DNA of 28,217 nucleotides, taken from Patescibacteria group bacterium (GTDB lineage Bacteria > Patescibacteriota > Gracilibacteria > Peribacterales > Peribacteraceae). The notes under the pieces were generated by a model. That model did no database searches. It had not been told where the DNA came from and was given only the letters and a program-made list of their open reading frames with translations. Position numbers and translations under genes: made by a program. This document shows positions 7,204-15,337 of the stretch, piece by piece. Where the stretch lies: the NCBI GenBank assembly GCA_018818235.1, contig JAHISE010000049.1:1-28217 (forward strand), in the 5' to 3' direction. Each line of letters starts with the position of its first letter. Positions within the stretch are counted from its first letter, which is position 1.

Positions 7204-9641
7204 AGCCCATGCTCCTTCCTCCACTTTCTTAAACCAAACATCCATTTAGATATTTTGCTTGGATGATATGTTTTAGCTTCAACCTGACGTGGTATCCCCC
7301 TTTTATCCCGAGTCATAAATTTAGCCTCTGCCAAATCTAAACTAATATCTTTCAAGCTGGATGGACTTTTTGCACCTATCGTGACTCGTTTAATTAAACG
7401 GGCAATACGATCTGCAATTCCATGTTCATCTCCTATACTGCAAGATTTAAAAGTAATTACTGCATTCGGATCAAAGTATTCCTTAATACGGTCAAGCTTA
7501 TTTTGTAATTCAGGAGCAAGCTGTTCTTCACCAACATCCAATTGCACAAGTTCGTCCAAAGTAAGTCTATCTTCTGCTCTAGGACCGAATTCAATCAGAG
7601 TCTCATTCGAATGGCCTCCGATAACTGCGGCCTTTAATGGTCCATATCTTTTCTTGCATGATGCCAACCTTCTAAAGCAACCTACCCTCTTCCCAGATTC
7701 AGCCCAATGCAATTCGTATCCGTTTCTATTCGCCTCAAGATAAACATTCGTGACCATTTCGTGATCTTCAAAATTCCCATTCCAATCCACACCCGGTAAT
7801 AGAACAAGCACATGCCCTTTAAATTTTTTATCTCTCTCAGATTTACCTGTTTCCCTTCTATATGCATCAAATAAAACACGAAAAGTGTACCTGTTAAACA
7901 TATTTACCCCCCACTTCTCCTGAAAATATTGTGCGCACCCAGGTGCCACCTCTTCAAGTTCTGAAATTCTTTCAAGAATGCGACCAATTACATTCTCATG
8001 ACTATTATACTCATCAAATTTATCAGGATTATCTTCTCTTTGTTTCCTTGTATTCGAACAAGCACAAATAGCAATACCCATTGATTGAACATTCAGACCA
8101 TGTGCCTCTAGAAAATATTCATATTCCCTTTTTAGTTGTTCTGATAATTCTGATCCATGATTTTTCATTAATGATTTTAACAAATTGCGGGAAGTCTCTT
8201 TCTCTAAATGTAACAATGGCTCATCACCCTCTTGGCTTTGCCTAAAAACTTCTACAAGTTGTTCATCGTAAATATCTTGAGTGCATACTCTCGAATTATT
8301 ACATGCTGTTCTGAGCTTTTTTAATACATCATCATGGCCTCTAATCAATTCTGTTTTAATTGCTATCCGTAACTGATGGGGCATCATACTTCTGACACCT
8401 TTTTCAACCATTGCCTTCTCCCACAAATGAGAGGCTTCGGCAACCCCAATCGCACTTTCTGCAGATTCTATTGCTTCACATAGTTGAGAGGCATCTGAAT
8501 TCACTCCTTCTATGTCATCCGGACTAACTCCCCAATTATTTCCAAGTCTTCTCATCTGGGCTTCGAAAATTCCTTCTGCACGATCAAATTGTTCCTCTCC
8601 CCATTCCTGCATTCGCTCTGCCTGCTCTTCGTAACATTCATTCGCATACTCCTTTGCAAGTTCTGCAGCTCTTTCTTCTGTGATACCAAATACCTCCTGC
8701 AATTCAACTATATTTTTATAATAAGAATTTCCCGCATGATACTTAAACACCTCTTTTACTTTTCCAAAGTACTCACTATCCAGAGTCACACTGTTATGTT
8801 TCTGTGCCCATATTAGTTTTTTTACCATATCATCACTATGAACAGGATTGGAATCCAATAGTAATTCCACTGCTTTCCTGGTTGTTTCACCTTCAGGAAT
8901 CTTAGTCCCACATTCACGACGAAGATATCCATATGCTTGATCTTCATATTCAAGAACAAAATATGGACCTACTTCGCGAACAATATCGTGAACCTCTTGG
9001 GGAATTTTTTCTTTTTTTACCTGAAGAAAATATAGAATTGTATGCATTCGACGGGCATATGTACGCGCACCTATTTCGCCATGCCTGTAAAATGAACTTC
9101 TTTGAAAATTTGATTTAACGGATTCTAGAAGTTGATTGGCCAATTCAACCACAACCTCCAATGCCGCTTCTTCGATATCTTCTTCAGGAAGCTCCAGATC
9201 ATTTATCAGATCGAATTTATATCTTATGCTTTTGTCTGTTCCTTCGCTTATATATTTGTCTCTAAGATTCCCATTCCAACCAATGTTAGGATAAGAATCT
9301 TCTTCTCTGCTTTCCAGATCCAAAAGAGATGTACGTATTACATTGCCCGCTAAAGCCTTGAAATGAGGAGATCGCCTTTTCTTTACAAATAGCAGTGACT
9401 TAAATGCATGCTCATATTCTTTTCTTTCAAGATAATCTTCAAATATATTTCTATCCCTTGCATACTGATCAATTTCCTCCGTAGGTTCGTCTGACCCCAA
9501 AGCTCCTTCCAGCGTTGCCACCATATCTTCCTTGATACCTTCAATCGCAGCTGAATCATCCGGCTGAGGACTTTCGCTAACTTCACCAACCTCATTTTCC
9601 GGTGGATCTTGTTCGCCATTGATAGAATTTTCTGGAACCAT
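7200..9641 (-). CDS. 813-aa protein with a caspase-like (clan CD) putative peptidase C-terminus
   Basis: The 813-aa protein has no signal peptide or TM. The first 60 residues are acidic and disordered-looking; residues 60-600 are predicted helical with no recognised family. From residue 610 a new alpha/beta domain begins with a hydrophobic strand (HVLVLLPGVDWNG). Strand KAAVIGG ends at His677 (GGHSNE) and strand AVITFKS ends at Cys734 (KSCSIG). A His after one hydrophobic strand and a Cys after the next, 57 residues apart, is the arrangement of caspase/metacaspase/gingipain-type peptidases. GWNGNLRD at 121-128 echoes VDWNGNFED at 618-626. It begins 21 nt after the 158-aa gene, so the two form one unit. 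The peptidase assignment is inferred from motif pattern only; other Cys/His hydrolase folds are possible. Confidence 0.6.
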   Translation of the reverse strand: MVPENSINGEQDPPENEVGEVSESPQPDDSAAIEGIKEDMVATLEGALGSDEPTEEIDQYARDRNIFEDYLERKEYEHAFKSLLFVKKRRSPHFKALAGNVIRTSLLDLESREEDSYPNIGWNGNLRDKYISEGTDKSIRYKFDLINDLELPEEDIEEAALEVVVELANQLLESVKSNFQRSSFYRHGEIGARTYARRMHTILYFLQVKKEKIPQEVHDIVREVGPYFVLEYEDQAYGYLRRECGTKIPEGETTRKAVELLLDSNPVHSDDMVKKLIWAQKHNSVTLDSEYFGKVKEVFKYHAGNSYYKNIVELQEVFGITEERAAELAKEYANECYEEQAERMQEWGEEQFDRAEGIFEAQMRRLGNNWGVSPDDIEGVNSDASQLCEAIESAESAIGVAEASHLWEKAMVEKGVRSMMPHQLRIAIKTELIRGHDDVLKKLRTACNNSRVCTQDIYDEQLVEVFRQSQEGDEPLLHLEKETSRNLLKSLMKNHGSELSEQLKREYEYFLEAHGLNVQSMGIAICACSNTRKQREDNPDKFDEYNSHENVIGRILERISELEEVAPGCAQYFQEKWGVNMFNRYTFRVLFDAYRRETGKSERDKKFKGHVLVLLPGVDWNGNFEDHEMVTNVYLEANRNGYELHWAESGKRVGCFRRLASCKKRYGPLKAAVIGGHSNETLIEFGPRAEDRLTLDELVQLDVGEEQLAPELQNKLDRIKEYFDPNAVITFKSCSIGDEHGIADRIARLIKRVTIGAKSPSSLKDISLDLAEAKFMTRDKRGIPRQVEAKTYHPSKISKWMFGLRKWRKEHGL

Positions 9642-9662
9642 GATATTTTATTTTCGAACCGG

Positions 9663-10139
9663 TCAAAGCTCACTTGCTCCCAACAATTCTTTTAATATTG
9701 CTTCTAATTCGCGATTGCTATATATTATTGCAATATCTTGCACACCGAGGTCTTTTGCGTTTTGGATTGAACGTGCAATCCCTTTATGCAATGCCTTGGC
9801 AACAAACTCGCGTACAGAAGGTAAGATTTTATCAAAAGGAAACTCAGACAATTTTATACTCCCACCCAATCGGCTTAATTGGTCCCTAGTTGAAGTCATA
9901 CTCTCCGCAATATGATCATCTACACCTTGCCTATCTACTCTGTCTTTATCTTCTTGTTTACTTCTTTCTTTTTCTTCAGCCCACTGCGCAGCAAACTCTA
10001 AAATATCCATGTCATCTGGTCCACCCTTCTTACTGTACCTTGAAGCATTTTCAGCTATTTTGTTCGCATTAATATCCAGATCCCCCATCATTAAGCCATA
10101 TTTCCGATTTAGCCAATCATCTAGTTTTTGTGTATTCAT
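9663..10139 (-). CDS. Unrecognised 158-aa acidic protein upstream of the caspase-like gene
   Basis: I recognise no family. The protein is soluble, strongly charged and mostly helical. Its middle (residues about 45-80, AAQWAEEKERSKQEDKDRVDRQGVDDHIAES) is very polar, and the C-terminus carries a possible beta-alpha element (VQDIAIIYSNRELEAILKELLGA). It starts the two-gene unit with the caspase-like protein, 21 nt before it. A partner role (regulator, substrate or inhibitor) is inferred only from this linkage. The ATG has no Shine-Dalgarno. A 19-nt AT-rich inverted repeat lies just upstream. Confidence 0.7.
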   Translation of the reverse strand: MNTQKLDDWLNRKYGLMMGDLDINANKIAENASRYSKKGGPDDMDILEFAAQWAEEKERSKQEDKDRVDRQGVDDHIAESMTSTRDQLSRLGGSIKLSEFPFDKILPSVREFVAKALHKGIARSIQNAKDLGVQDIAIIYSNRELEAILKELLGASEL

Positions 10140-10148
10140 AGTTATATT

Positions 10149-10167
10149 ATACTATATTTTGTAGTAT
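10149..10167. promoter_or_regulatory. Inverted repeat in the divergent promoter region
   Basis: ATACTA (10149-10154) and TAGTAT (10162-10167) flank a 7-nt spacer, about 10 nt from the ATG of the 158-aa gene. It overlaps the AT-rich segment (TATATTATAA on the minus strand) where that gene's -10 must lie, so a repressor bound there could control the two-gene unit. It may also be a chance AT-rich palindrome. Confidence 0.35.
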
Positions 10168-10206
10168 CTAGCAATTTACTGGAATCAGGCTATCTTTGAT
10201 AAAATA

Positions 10207-11160
10207 ATGCTAAAATTAGCACATATGCTCCGTTTAATAATTTCCTCGGCATTACTCATACCAATCTGTTTTGCCGCAGGAGTTACCATTGAGCCTATTC
10301 CCGCAACACAGGAACAATTAAACAGCCAAAATCTGGAAGAGCTTAAGTCAGCATCGGTCAAGATTGATGGAGAAGGAACTCAGTTCAACATCAATTACTC
10401 TGCCCCCTCCACCATCGATCTTTATATATTATTCATGGAAAAGGATGGAACATTTAATCCCCGCAATATTTTGTTTGCAGAACTTCCGCAAGGTGAACAG
10501 GAGACCATTATTCCAATCTCTGATACTGGCGGCTGGTCACGGGGAAACAATAATTACAAATTACATTTCTTAACTGACAAAGATTCTGTTCCAGAAGTGA
10601 GCAAAGTCGAATTATCAGGTAACTTGAGCATAGCTGACGGTATAAAACAATTTTTTGCACCTGAACCTTTTACTCCTTCTTCTTATCACCGGCTTAACGG
10701 TTACAAATTATTCGGATACTCCGCGACTTTTGTATTACTGATACTTACATTGATCGGATCTTTGATATTTATAAAGAATCGCAAAGTTCAAATTCTGATA
10801 TTCCTTGGAATGATATTTATTTCTAATGCACGCTTCTCGATAGACTCACTTAGATATACATACACCCATCTAACTGCCAACACTTACGCATCCGCAGGAT
10901 CAGCCTACGAAATTGCAGAGTATCTTCATAAAAATGACATAGAAAACATCGCACTTTGCTCTGATGGAAACTCATATTTTAAAACTGTTCTGAGTTACGC
11001 CTTATATCCCGCAAAGATTAAGGATGAATCTGAAAATATTTTGGTTCACAGCGCGTTCAATTGGTCATTTGAAAATGATGTAATCAGATGCGGCGAGACT
11101 GAAGCGAATGCAATTAAATTAAATGGGTTTCCCGATGGCTCTGTCTTGTTTTCCTTATGA
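10207..11160 (+). CDS. Exported membrane protein of unknown function, partner of the GT-C-like gene
   Basis: The 317-aa protein has an N-terminal signal or anchor (about residues 7-24). An exterior beta-rich domain spans about 25-150 (VKIDGEGTQFNINYSAPSTIDLYILF). Two adjacent TM helices (about 170-189 and 194-207) are followed by a second soluble region with AYEIAEYLHKNDIENIALCSDGNSYFK, a fold reminiscent of the tails of membrane glycosyltransferases. I recognise no family. Its stop overlaps the next ATG (ATGA), so the two are translationally coupled and probably act together. ATG 10225 is an alternative start because TAAAAT lies directly before 10207. Confidence 0.75.
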   Translation: MLKLAHMLRLIISSALLIPICFAAGVTIEPIPATQEQLNSQNLEELKSASVKIDGEGTQFNINYSAPSTIDLYILFMEKDGTFNPRNILFAELPQGEQETIIPISDTGGWSRGNNNYKLHFLTDKDSVPEVSKVELSGNLSIADGIKQFFAPEPFTPSSYHRLNGYKLFGYSATFVLLILTLIGSLIFIKNRKVQILIFLGMIFISNARFSIDSLRYTYTHLTANTYASAGSAYEIAEYLHKNDIENIALCSDGNSYFKTVLSYALYPAKIKDESENILVHSAFNWSFENDVIRCGETEANAIKLNGFPDGSVLFSL

Positions 11161-12473
11161 TTTCTTTATTGATATTCCTCGGCATTACTCTACTGCTAAT
11201 TGCAGAAGGCTGGCTGATTCTGTCATTGATAGGAATCCCACGAAGTTACCTCAAATTCTTTTTATCACTCCCAACCGCAGCTCTCCCCAATTCCCTGATT
11301 ATATTGATAATAACATTGGCAAATCTTTCACTGCACCCAACGACCATAATCAGCCTTCACATGATAATTATAATTGCATTAACAATCATCGTAATCTCCA
11401 AAAGAAAGGAACAACTAGCCAACTTGCCAACTAGCCAACTTGCCAACTTGCCACCCACCCAACGTTTTATAATTACAACAACCTGCTCAACCCTCCTATT
11501 AATAACATTCATCTATGGATTCTCTCACGCTGTTTTGTTGCCTACCTTCCACTACGACTCCGTGATGAACTGGAATAACAGATCAAAAATATCATTTATA
11601 GAAAAACAATTGGTACTTACAGATCATCATGAACTCATTGCCAAACCGCATTACCCGATCTTGTATCACTCACTTCAGATAACAACGCAACAAGGACAAA
11701 GTGAGTGGAGTGATCGATTAGGAAACTTGATTCACTTCCTACTCTCCATAAGTTCACTTGCAGCACTATTCCTAATGATTAAAAAACTCCGAGGATCTGT
11801 AACGTCATTGATTGCTCTGACTGTAATCACAACCACTCCACTCTTTGCAATGCATATGGGTGGAAGTTACGCAGATGTTCCGCTGACTTTGTTTGCATTA
11901 CTCTCCCTTGCATCCTTCTTCCTATATAATAAAACCAATGAATTCAGATGGATAATACTCTCAGCAATATTTGTGAGTGCATGTGTTTGGACCAAAAGTG
12001 AAGGTATTCCTTTTTGTGCAGTTCCATGGGGATTGATGATGGTGCTTTGCTGGTGGAGATCTGCAAGCTCAAAAATGAAGATAGTGTATGGGATAATAAT
12101 CGCAGTTGTTCTATCGATGCTCTGGCCAATGGCTGCACTGATCAAAGGGCTTCCGCTCTCCCCTCACGGAGCCAATGATATGGGATTCGCTTTGCAGGAT
12201 GGAGCCCTTCCTGTAGCGCTAAAAGTAATATTTATGGGAGGATCATTTGGAGTAGTGCTTCCACTAGTAATTCTTTTAACTCTTTTATCTCCTTCAAATA
12301 GAACCCACAAATACGGATTACTCTGGGGCATCCTTTCACTCGCAGGCATCATCTTTATTTATACATTCACAAGTAATGCGCAGTATCTGATAAACGGACA
12401 ATCTTTTGACAGGCAGATGTTGTTGCCGGTTGCGATACTGATATTAACTATATTTTCCTCTGATTCTTCTTAA
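11157..12473 (+). CDS. Polytopic membrane glycosyltransferase-like protein (GT-C superfamily)
   Basis: The 438-aa protein has roughly ten TM segments. The first large extracytoplasmic loop, after about residue 128, contains FHYDSVMNWNNRSKISFIEK, an acidic-plus-aromatic motif like the catalytic loop of ArnT/PMT-type enzymes that use polyprenyl-phosphate sugars. GGSYADVPLTLFALLSLASFFLY also fits this superfamily. It probably glycosylates a wall polymer, lipid or protein outside the membrane; donor and acceptor are unknown. Residues 87-100 (QLANLPTSQLANLP), between TM helices, are encoded by five tandem 8-bp words that resemble the intergenic repeats. It overlaps the upstream gene by 4 nt. Confidence 0.75.
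   Translation: MISLLIFLGITLLLIAEGWLILSLIGIPRSYLKFFLSLPTAALPNSLIILIITLANLSLHPTTIISLHMIIIIALTIIVISKRKEQLANLPTSQLANLPPTQRFIITTTCSTLLLITFIYGFSHAVLLPTFHYDSVMNWNNRSKISFIEKQLVLTDHHELIAKPHYPILYHSLQITTQQGQSEWSDRLGNLIHFLLSISSLAALFLMIKKLRGSVTSLIALTVITTTPLFAMHMGGSYADVPLTLFALLSLASFFLYNKTNEFRWIILSAIFVSACVWTKSEGIPFCAVPWGLMMVLCWWRSASSKMKIVYGIIIAVVLSMLWPMAALIKGLPLSPHGANDMGFALQDGALPVALKVIFMGGSFGVVLPLVILLTLLSPSNRTHKYGLLWGILSLAGIIFIYTFTSNAQYLINGQSFDRQMLLPVAILILTIFSSDSS
11413..11452 (+). repeat. Tandem 8-bp word array inside the GT-C coding sequence
   Basis: Five consecutive 8-mers alternate AACTAGCC and AACTTGCC (A-B-A-B-B). They encode a Leu-Ala-Asn-Leu-Pro/Thr-Ser-Gln linker. The words resemble the AACTAG words of the foldbacks at 13451-13545 and 22168-22274. 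Confidence 0.85.
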
Positions 12474-12510
12474 TCTTCTGATTCCTTATAAAGAAAACTA
12501 TCAATATTTC

Positions 12511-12539
12511 TTGACGCATCTGTTAACAACCCATAATCT
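12511..12539 (+). promoter_or_regulatory. Promoter of the rpsF-rpsR cluster
   Basis: TTGACG (12511-12516) and TAATCT (12534-12539) are spaced by 17 nt, predicting a leader of about 50 nt before the rpsF ATG. This differs from the leaderless style of many neighbouring genes. Confidence 0.5.
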
Positions 12540-12598
12540 GCACCCATTGCGATCCCCTGTATGCATTTAGACATTCAGGTTTTACCCACGAATCGCCT

Positions 12599-13180
12599 AT
12601 GACTGATACTGCCGATATTGCCGAAGAAACCGAAATTGACACACGTATCTACGAATGTGCTGTCCTTTACCCGTTTCCTCTTAATCAGAAAGAAGAAAAG
12701 GAGGCACATGACGGAGTTGAGGAGATTTTTGAGGAGGCGGGCGCAAAGCAAGTTGCAAAAGATGCATGGGGCAGAAGAGGTTTGGCTTATCCCATCAAGA
12801 AACACTCAGAAGGATCTTTTGTTATTTATCATTACGATATGGATCCATCTAAAGTTAAGGAAGTTTCCGATGCTCTTAAAATTGCACACAATGTACTCAG
12901 ATTTCTTTTGATCAAGCCACCCAAGGGATATGAGATCGTTAAATTCTCCGCAGGTTACGAGAGGTGGCTCAAGGAACGTGGAACCGAAGAAGACCGTAAG
13001 GAAGAAGCAAAAGAAGAAGCTATTAAGCGCAGAGTTGCCGACAAGGCGAAAAGACAAGTCAGACGAGTGGAGGAAGAGAAGAAAGAAAAGCCTGAAGCAA
13101 AAGAAGTAACTCCGATTGAAGCCGATAAACTGACGGCAGAACTGGAGAAAATTATTTCCGATGATGAACTGGACTTCTGA
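12599..13180 (+). CDS. rpsF: Small ribosomal subunit protein bS6 with a charged C-terminal extension
   Basis: Residues about 16-108 form the bS6 ferredoxin-like domain (YECAVLYPFPLNQKEEKEAHDGVEEIF; KDAWGRRGLAYPIKKHSEGSFVIYHYDMDPSKVKEVSDALKIAHNVLRFLL). bS6 binds 16S rRNA in the platform as a dimer with bS18. At 193 aa it is far longer than the usual 95-135; the excess (about 125-193) is Lys/Glu-rich and helical, then VTPIEADKLTAELEKIISDDELDF. It is followed after 28 nt by rpsR, with no ssb between them. No strong Shine-Dalgarno precedes the ATG. Confidence 0.95.
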   Translation: MTDTADIAEETEIDTRIYECAVLYPFPLNQKEEKEAHDGVEEIFEEAGAKQVAKDAWGRRGLAYPIKKHSEGSFVIYHYDMDPSKVKEVSDALKIAHNVLRFLLIKPPKGYEIVKFSAGYERWLKERGTEEDRKEEAKEEAIKRRVADKAKRQVRRVEEEKKEKPEAKEVTPIEADKLTAELEKIISDDELDF

Positions 13181-13208
13181 TACCAGCCGTATCATTCCCA
13201 TTTAACTT

Positions 13209-13451
13209 ATGCAAATGCAAAAACCTCAGCAACAACGTCGCAGCGATCCACGACTAAAGAAGTGCTCCTTCTGTCTGCATGACACCAAATACATTGATTA
13301 CAAAGACTACCCGACTCTTAAGCCTCTGACCGATTATTTTGGAAACATCAGAAAGAGGTACTACAGCGGAATTTGTCTGAAACATCAAAAGATGCTTAGG
13401 GCGGCAATTCAGAAGGCAAGGTTTATGGGGATGTTGGCATACCGGAAGTAG
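13209..13451 (+). CDS. rpsR: Small ribosomal subunit protein bS18, zinc-binding form
   Basis: The 80-aa bS18 carries the core YKDYPTLKPLTDYFGNIRKRYYSGICLKHQKMLRAAIQKARFMGMLAY, which binds 16S rRNA and bS6. Cys19, Cys22, Cys56 and His59 (KCSFC and GICLKH) form a likely Zn-ribbon site; bS18 exists in Cys-containing and Cys-free forms, and this is the former. It starts 28 nt after rpsF and is surely co-transcribed. The ATG at 13209 is the first in frame; a second Met is two codons later. Confidence 0.96.
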   Translation: MQMQKPQQQRRSDPRLKKCSFCLHDTKYIDYKDYPTLKPLTDYFGNIRKRYYSGICLKHQKMLRAAIQKARFMGMLAYRK

Positions 13452-13545
13452 TTTACTAGTTAGCTAGTTACAAGTTACAAGTGCGCTATTTATCTTTTAG
13501 TACACATTTTTAAACTTTTTAACTAGAAACTATTTAACTTGTTAA
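13451..13545. repeat. Foldback region of AACTAG/AAGTTAC words after rpsR
   Basis: The left part (about 13454-13482) iterates ACTAGTTAGCTAGTTACAAG and the right part (about 13518-13545) holds their complements. The arms pair imperfectly. The word set matches the better-formed foldback at 22168-22274. It lies between rpsR and yebC, both rightward. Confidence 0.55.
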
Positions 13546-13604
13546 CTAATCTGCGATATCCTCTGTACTACCAATTACTAGCAACAATTTTCCCCCTATG
13601 AATC

Positions 13605-14351
13605 ATGTCAGGACACAGTAAATGGGCAAGCATCAAGCACAAAAAAGGCGCCGCGGATGCCAAGCGGGGTAAGGTTTTTACACGTCATGCCAAATTGATT
13701 GAAATCGCAGCAAGAGAAGGTGGTGGTGATCCGAGTATGAACCCAGGCCTGAAGGCTGCAATTGATAATGCAAAAGCGGAGAATGTTCCCAATGCAAATA
13801 TAGATCGTGCGGTAAAAAAGGGGTCGGGAGAACTAAAGGGTGCACAAACCGTTGCTGTCGTTTATGAAGCATATGGACCGGGTGGCGCTGCGGTAATAAT
13901 TGAAAGTCTTACAGATAATAAGAATCGAACTTTAAGTAACGTTAAATCAACAATCGAAAAACGTGGAGGCAAGTGGGCTGAGAGTGGATCTGTAATGTGG
14001 ATGTTCGAGAAAAAAGGAATTGTGATTGCAGATAAATCCACAGAACTCTCTGATGACACAGAACTTGCTCTTATAGATGCAGGTGCAGAAGATATTGATG
14101 TATCCGAAGACATGATTACAGTTACTACCGGAGGAGCTGATTGGCCAAAAGTACGTGATGCATTAAAAGAAAATGGTTTCGAGATATCAGATGCAGGACT
14201 TAAGTACGTTGCAAAGCAGGAAGCTGACATTGAGGATGCAGATGCAGTCAGAAAGCTTATGGCATTTATCGATGCCATCGAAGAAGACGAGGATGTCTCG
14301 GAGGTTCATACTAATGCTAATATTTCGGAGGAAGTTGCAGCTATGGTTTAA
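13605..14351 (+). CDS. yebC: YebC/TACO1 family protein
   Basis: The 248-aa protein starts with the family signature MSGHSKWASIKHKKGAADAKRGKVFTRHAKLI and continues with GGDPSMNPGLKAAIDNAKAENVPNANIDRAVKKGSG and the YEAYGPGGAAVIIE core. Family members act at the ribosome to relieve stalls such as those at proline runs; some were also described as DNA-binding regulators. Full family length. It follows the bS6-bS18 pair, in keeping with a translation role. A TATGAA hexamer lies just before the ATG, but spacing is too short to be sure it is the promoter. Confidence 0.97.
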   Translation: MSGHSKWASIKHKKGAADAKRGKVFTRHAKLIEIAAREGGGDPSMNPGLKAAIDNAKAENVPNANIDRAVKKGSGELKGAQTVAVVYEAYGPGGAAVIIESLTDNKNRTLSNVKSTIEKRGGKWAESGSVMWMFEKKGIVIADKSTELSDDTELALIDAGAEDIDVSEDMITVTTGGADWPKVRDALKENGFEISDAGLKYVAKQEADIEDADAVRKLMAFIDAIEEDEDVSEVHTNANISEEVAAMV

Positions 14352-14617
14352 ATGTTTTTGAGCGCTGATTGTAGTAGGGTGGGTTTTTTAAGTGGGAGAC
14401 GGTATATCATGAATACTCCTCTTCTTTTTGCAATTAGCAGACCTGCTTCCTCTAGTTGCCGTAGATGCTTGGATGTGGAGCGCTCGGATAATCCTATAAC
14501 CTTTGCGATATCTCCCACAGACTCGTTATCATTCTTATTAAGATGCAGAATTATCATTAGTCTCTTTGGATATCCAAGCGCTTTATACTGTTTTGCAACA
14601 GACTTAATTTGATTCAT
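14348..14617 (-). CDS. ArsR-type winged-helix transcription regulator
   Basis: From the ATG at 14617 the protein is 89 aa and entirely a winged helix: YKALGYPKRLMIILHLNKNDNESVGDIAKVIGLSERSTSKHLRQLEEAGLLIAKRRGVFMIYRL matches the ArsR/SmtB fold with recognition helix SERSTSKHLRQLEEAG. No Cys-rich metal-sensing motif is present, so the ligand is unknown. The frame opens upstream to 14716, but those residues look non-conserved. Its 3' end overlaps the yebC stop by 4 nt on the opposite strand. A TGTTACAAT-type extended -10 lies at 14677-14685. Confidence 0.8.
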   Translation of the reverse strand: MNQIKSVAKQYKALGYPKRLMIILHLNKNDNESVGDIAKVIGLSERSTSKHLRQLEEAGLLIAKRRGVFMIYRLPLKKPTLLQSALKNI

Positions 14618-14676
14618 ATAAGTTAATTGGAATAGAAATACAGCATTTCTCTTACCGAACCTTTCGTGCGGAAGGT

Positions 14677-14685
14677 ATTGTAACA
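14677..14685 (-). promoter_or_regulatory. Extended -10 promoter of the ArsR-type gene
   Basis: On the minus strand TG-T-TACAAT occurs about 60 nt upstream of the ATG at 14617. It implies a short leader instead of a leaderless start. Confidence 0.4.
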
Positions 14686-14714
14686 ATAACAGGATTTGCG
14701 TACAACAAAATATC

Positions 14715-14740
14715 AAAAAACCGCCCCTTTCAAGGGGCGG
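14715..14740 (-). terminator. Rho-independent terminator of the small membrane protein gene
   Basis: Stem CCGCCCCTT (14721-14729) and AAGGGGCGG (14732-14740) with a 2-nt apex is followed on the minus strand by six T (14715-14720). It lies 9 nt past the stop of the 73-aa gene and insulates the ArsR-type gene. This is the cleanest terminator in the window. Confidence 0.9.
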
Positions 14741-14749
14741 GGCTGAGAG

Positions 14750-14971
14750 TTAGCCTACCATCTTCGCAATCGCATCGAACACAATTGTTAAAGCGCTCAT
14801 TACAATTGCTAAGAACAATCCACAAACAATGGTGACCCCAAGAAGAATTAATAATGCCATCCACGGATGTAATGTGGCATCATCACCTTCTTCCCTTTTC
14901 GCCCGTTCACACATCGTCCATGTGTTCTCAGACGGATCACCGATATACATCTCCTCCCGATCCAGTTCCAC
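14750..14971 (-). CDS. Small single-pass membrane protein of unknown function
   Basis: The 73-aa protein has a polar N-terminus (about 35 residues, with a Trp) and one TM helix of about 25 residues (MALLILLGVTIVCGLFLAIVMSALTIVF). The upstream start is GTG at 14971. An ATG at 14950 is alternative, but its GGAGG lies only 2 nt away, too close for normal use. A consensus-like promoter and a perfect terminator bracket it, which is good evidence of a real gene. No family recognised. Confidence 0.65.
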   Translation of the reverse strand: MELDREEMYIGDPSENTWTMCERAKREEGDDATLHPWMALLILLGVTIVCGLFLAIVMSALTIVFDAIAKMVG

Positions 14972-15045
14972 TTCGTGGGCCCCCTGATGTGAAAAAGACC
15001 AACCTCAGAATTCCCGAACGACCCAATGCCGTCCGGCGAAGCACC

Positions 15046-15074
15046 ATTTTGTACTGCTGCAAAATTAGAGTCAA
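15046..15074 (-). promoter_or_regulatory. Promoter of the small membrane protein gene
   Basis: On the minus strand TTGACT (15069-15074) is 17 nt from CAAAAT (15046-15051), giving a leader of about 65 nt. The remainder of the gene-free stretch 14972-15337 holds this promoter, a weak hairpin at 15203-15240 and the -10 of the next gene. I see nothing else there. Confidence 0.45.
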
Positions 15075-15202
15075 CGGTTTTTTCTTTTAATGAAATACAT
15101 ATATACCTATCTCTGCTCTTGTTTAAGGCAAAAATTCATGTTTATAGAACTCGGGCAATAATACTTTAATAAATCGATTCCAGATAACCCTACCTACCAT
15201 TC

Positions 15203-15240
15203 GACTCACTACGCTGCACTCCGTTCGTTCATGGTGAGTC
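15203..15240. repeat. Short inverted repeat
   Basis: GACTCAC (15203-15209) pairs with GTGAGTC (15234-15240) around a 24-nt loop in the intergenic region before the ParB-fold gene. Role unknown. Confidence 0.5.
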
Positions 15241-15324
15241 CCATTATAGATAAACCAAATGTTAGTAGGCTTCATTTAAATAGCAAAGCTCACAATAAAT
15301 CTCTTTGTATTCTTTTGGGTCATG

Positions 15325-15330
15325 TATGAT
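15325..15330 (+). promoter_or_regulatory. -10 hexamer of the ParB-fold gene (leaderless arrangement)
   Basis: TATGAT ends 7 nt before the ATG at 15338, with no Shine-Dalgarno. This spacing is the main reason to prefer the internal ATG to the upstream TTG at 15305. Confidence 0.45.
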
Positions 15331-15337
15331 ACACATC

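Noticed and set aside
12599..13180. UGA-recoded genetic code (code 25, Gracilibacteria-type)
   Set aside because: TGA is the natural terminator of rpsF, the ABC ATPase, the permease and others, with protein ends at family-typical positions.
14854..15090. Rightward 78-codon open frame antisense to the small membrane protein
   Set aside because: Composition is unlike a protein, and it covers the promoter and coding region of a better-supported gene on the other strand.
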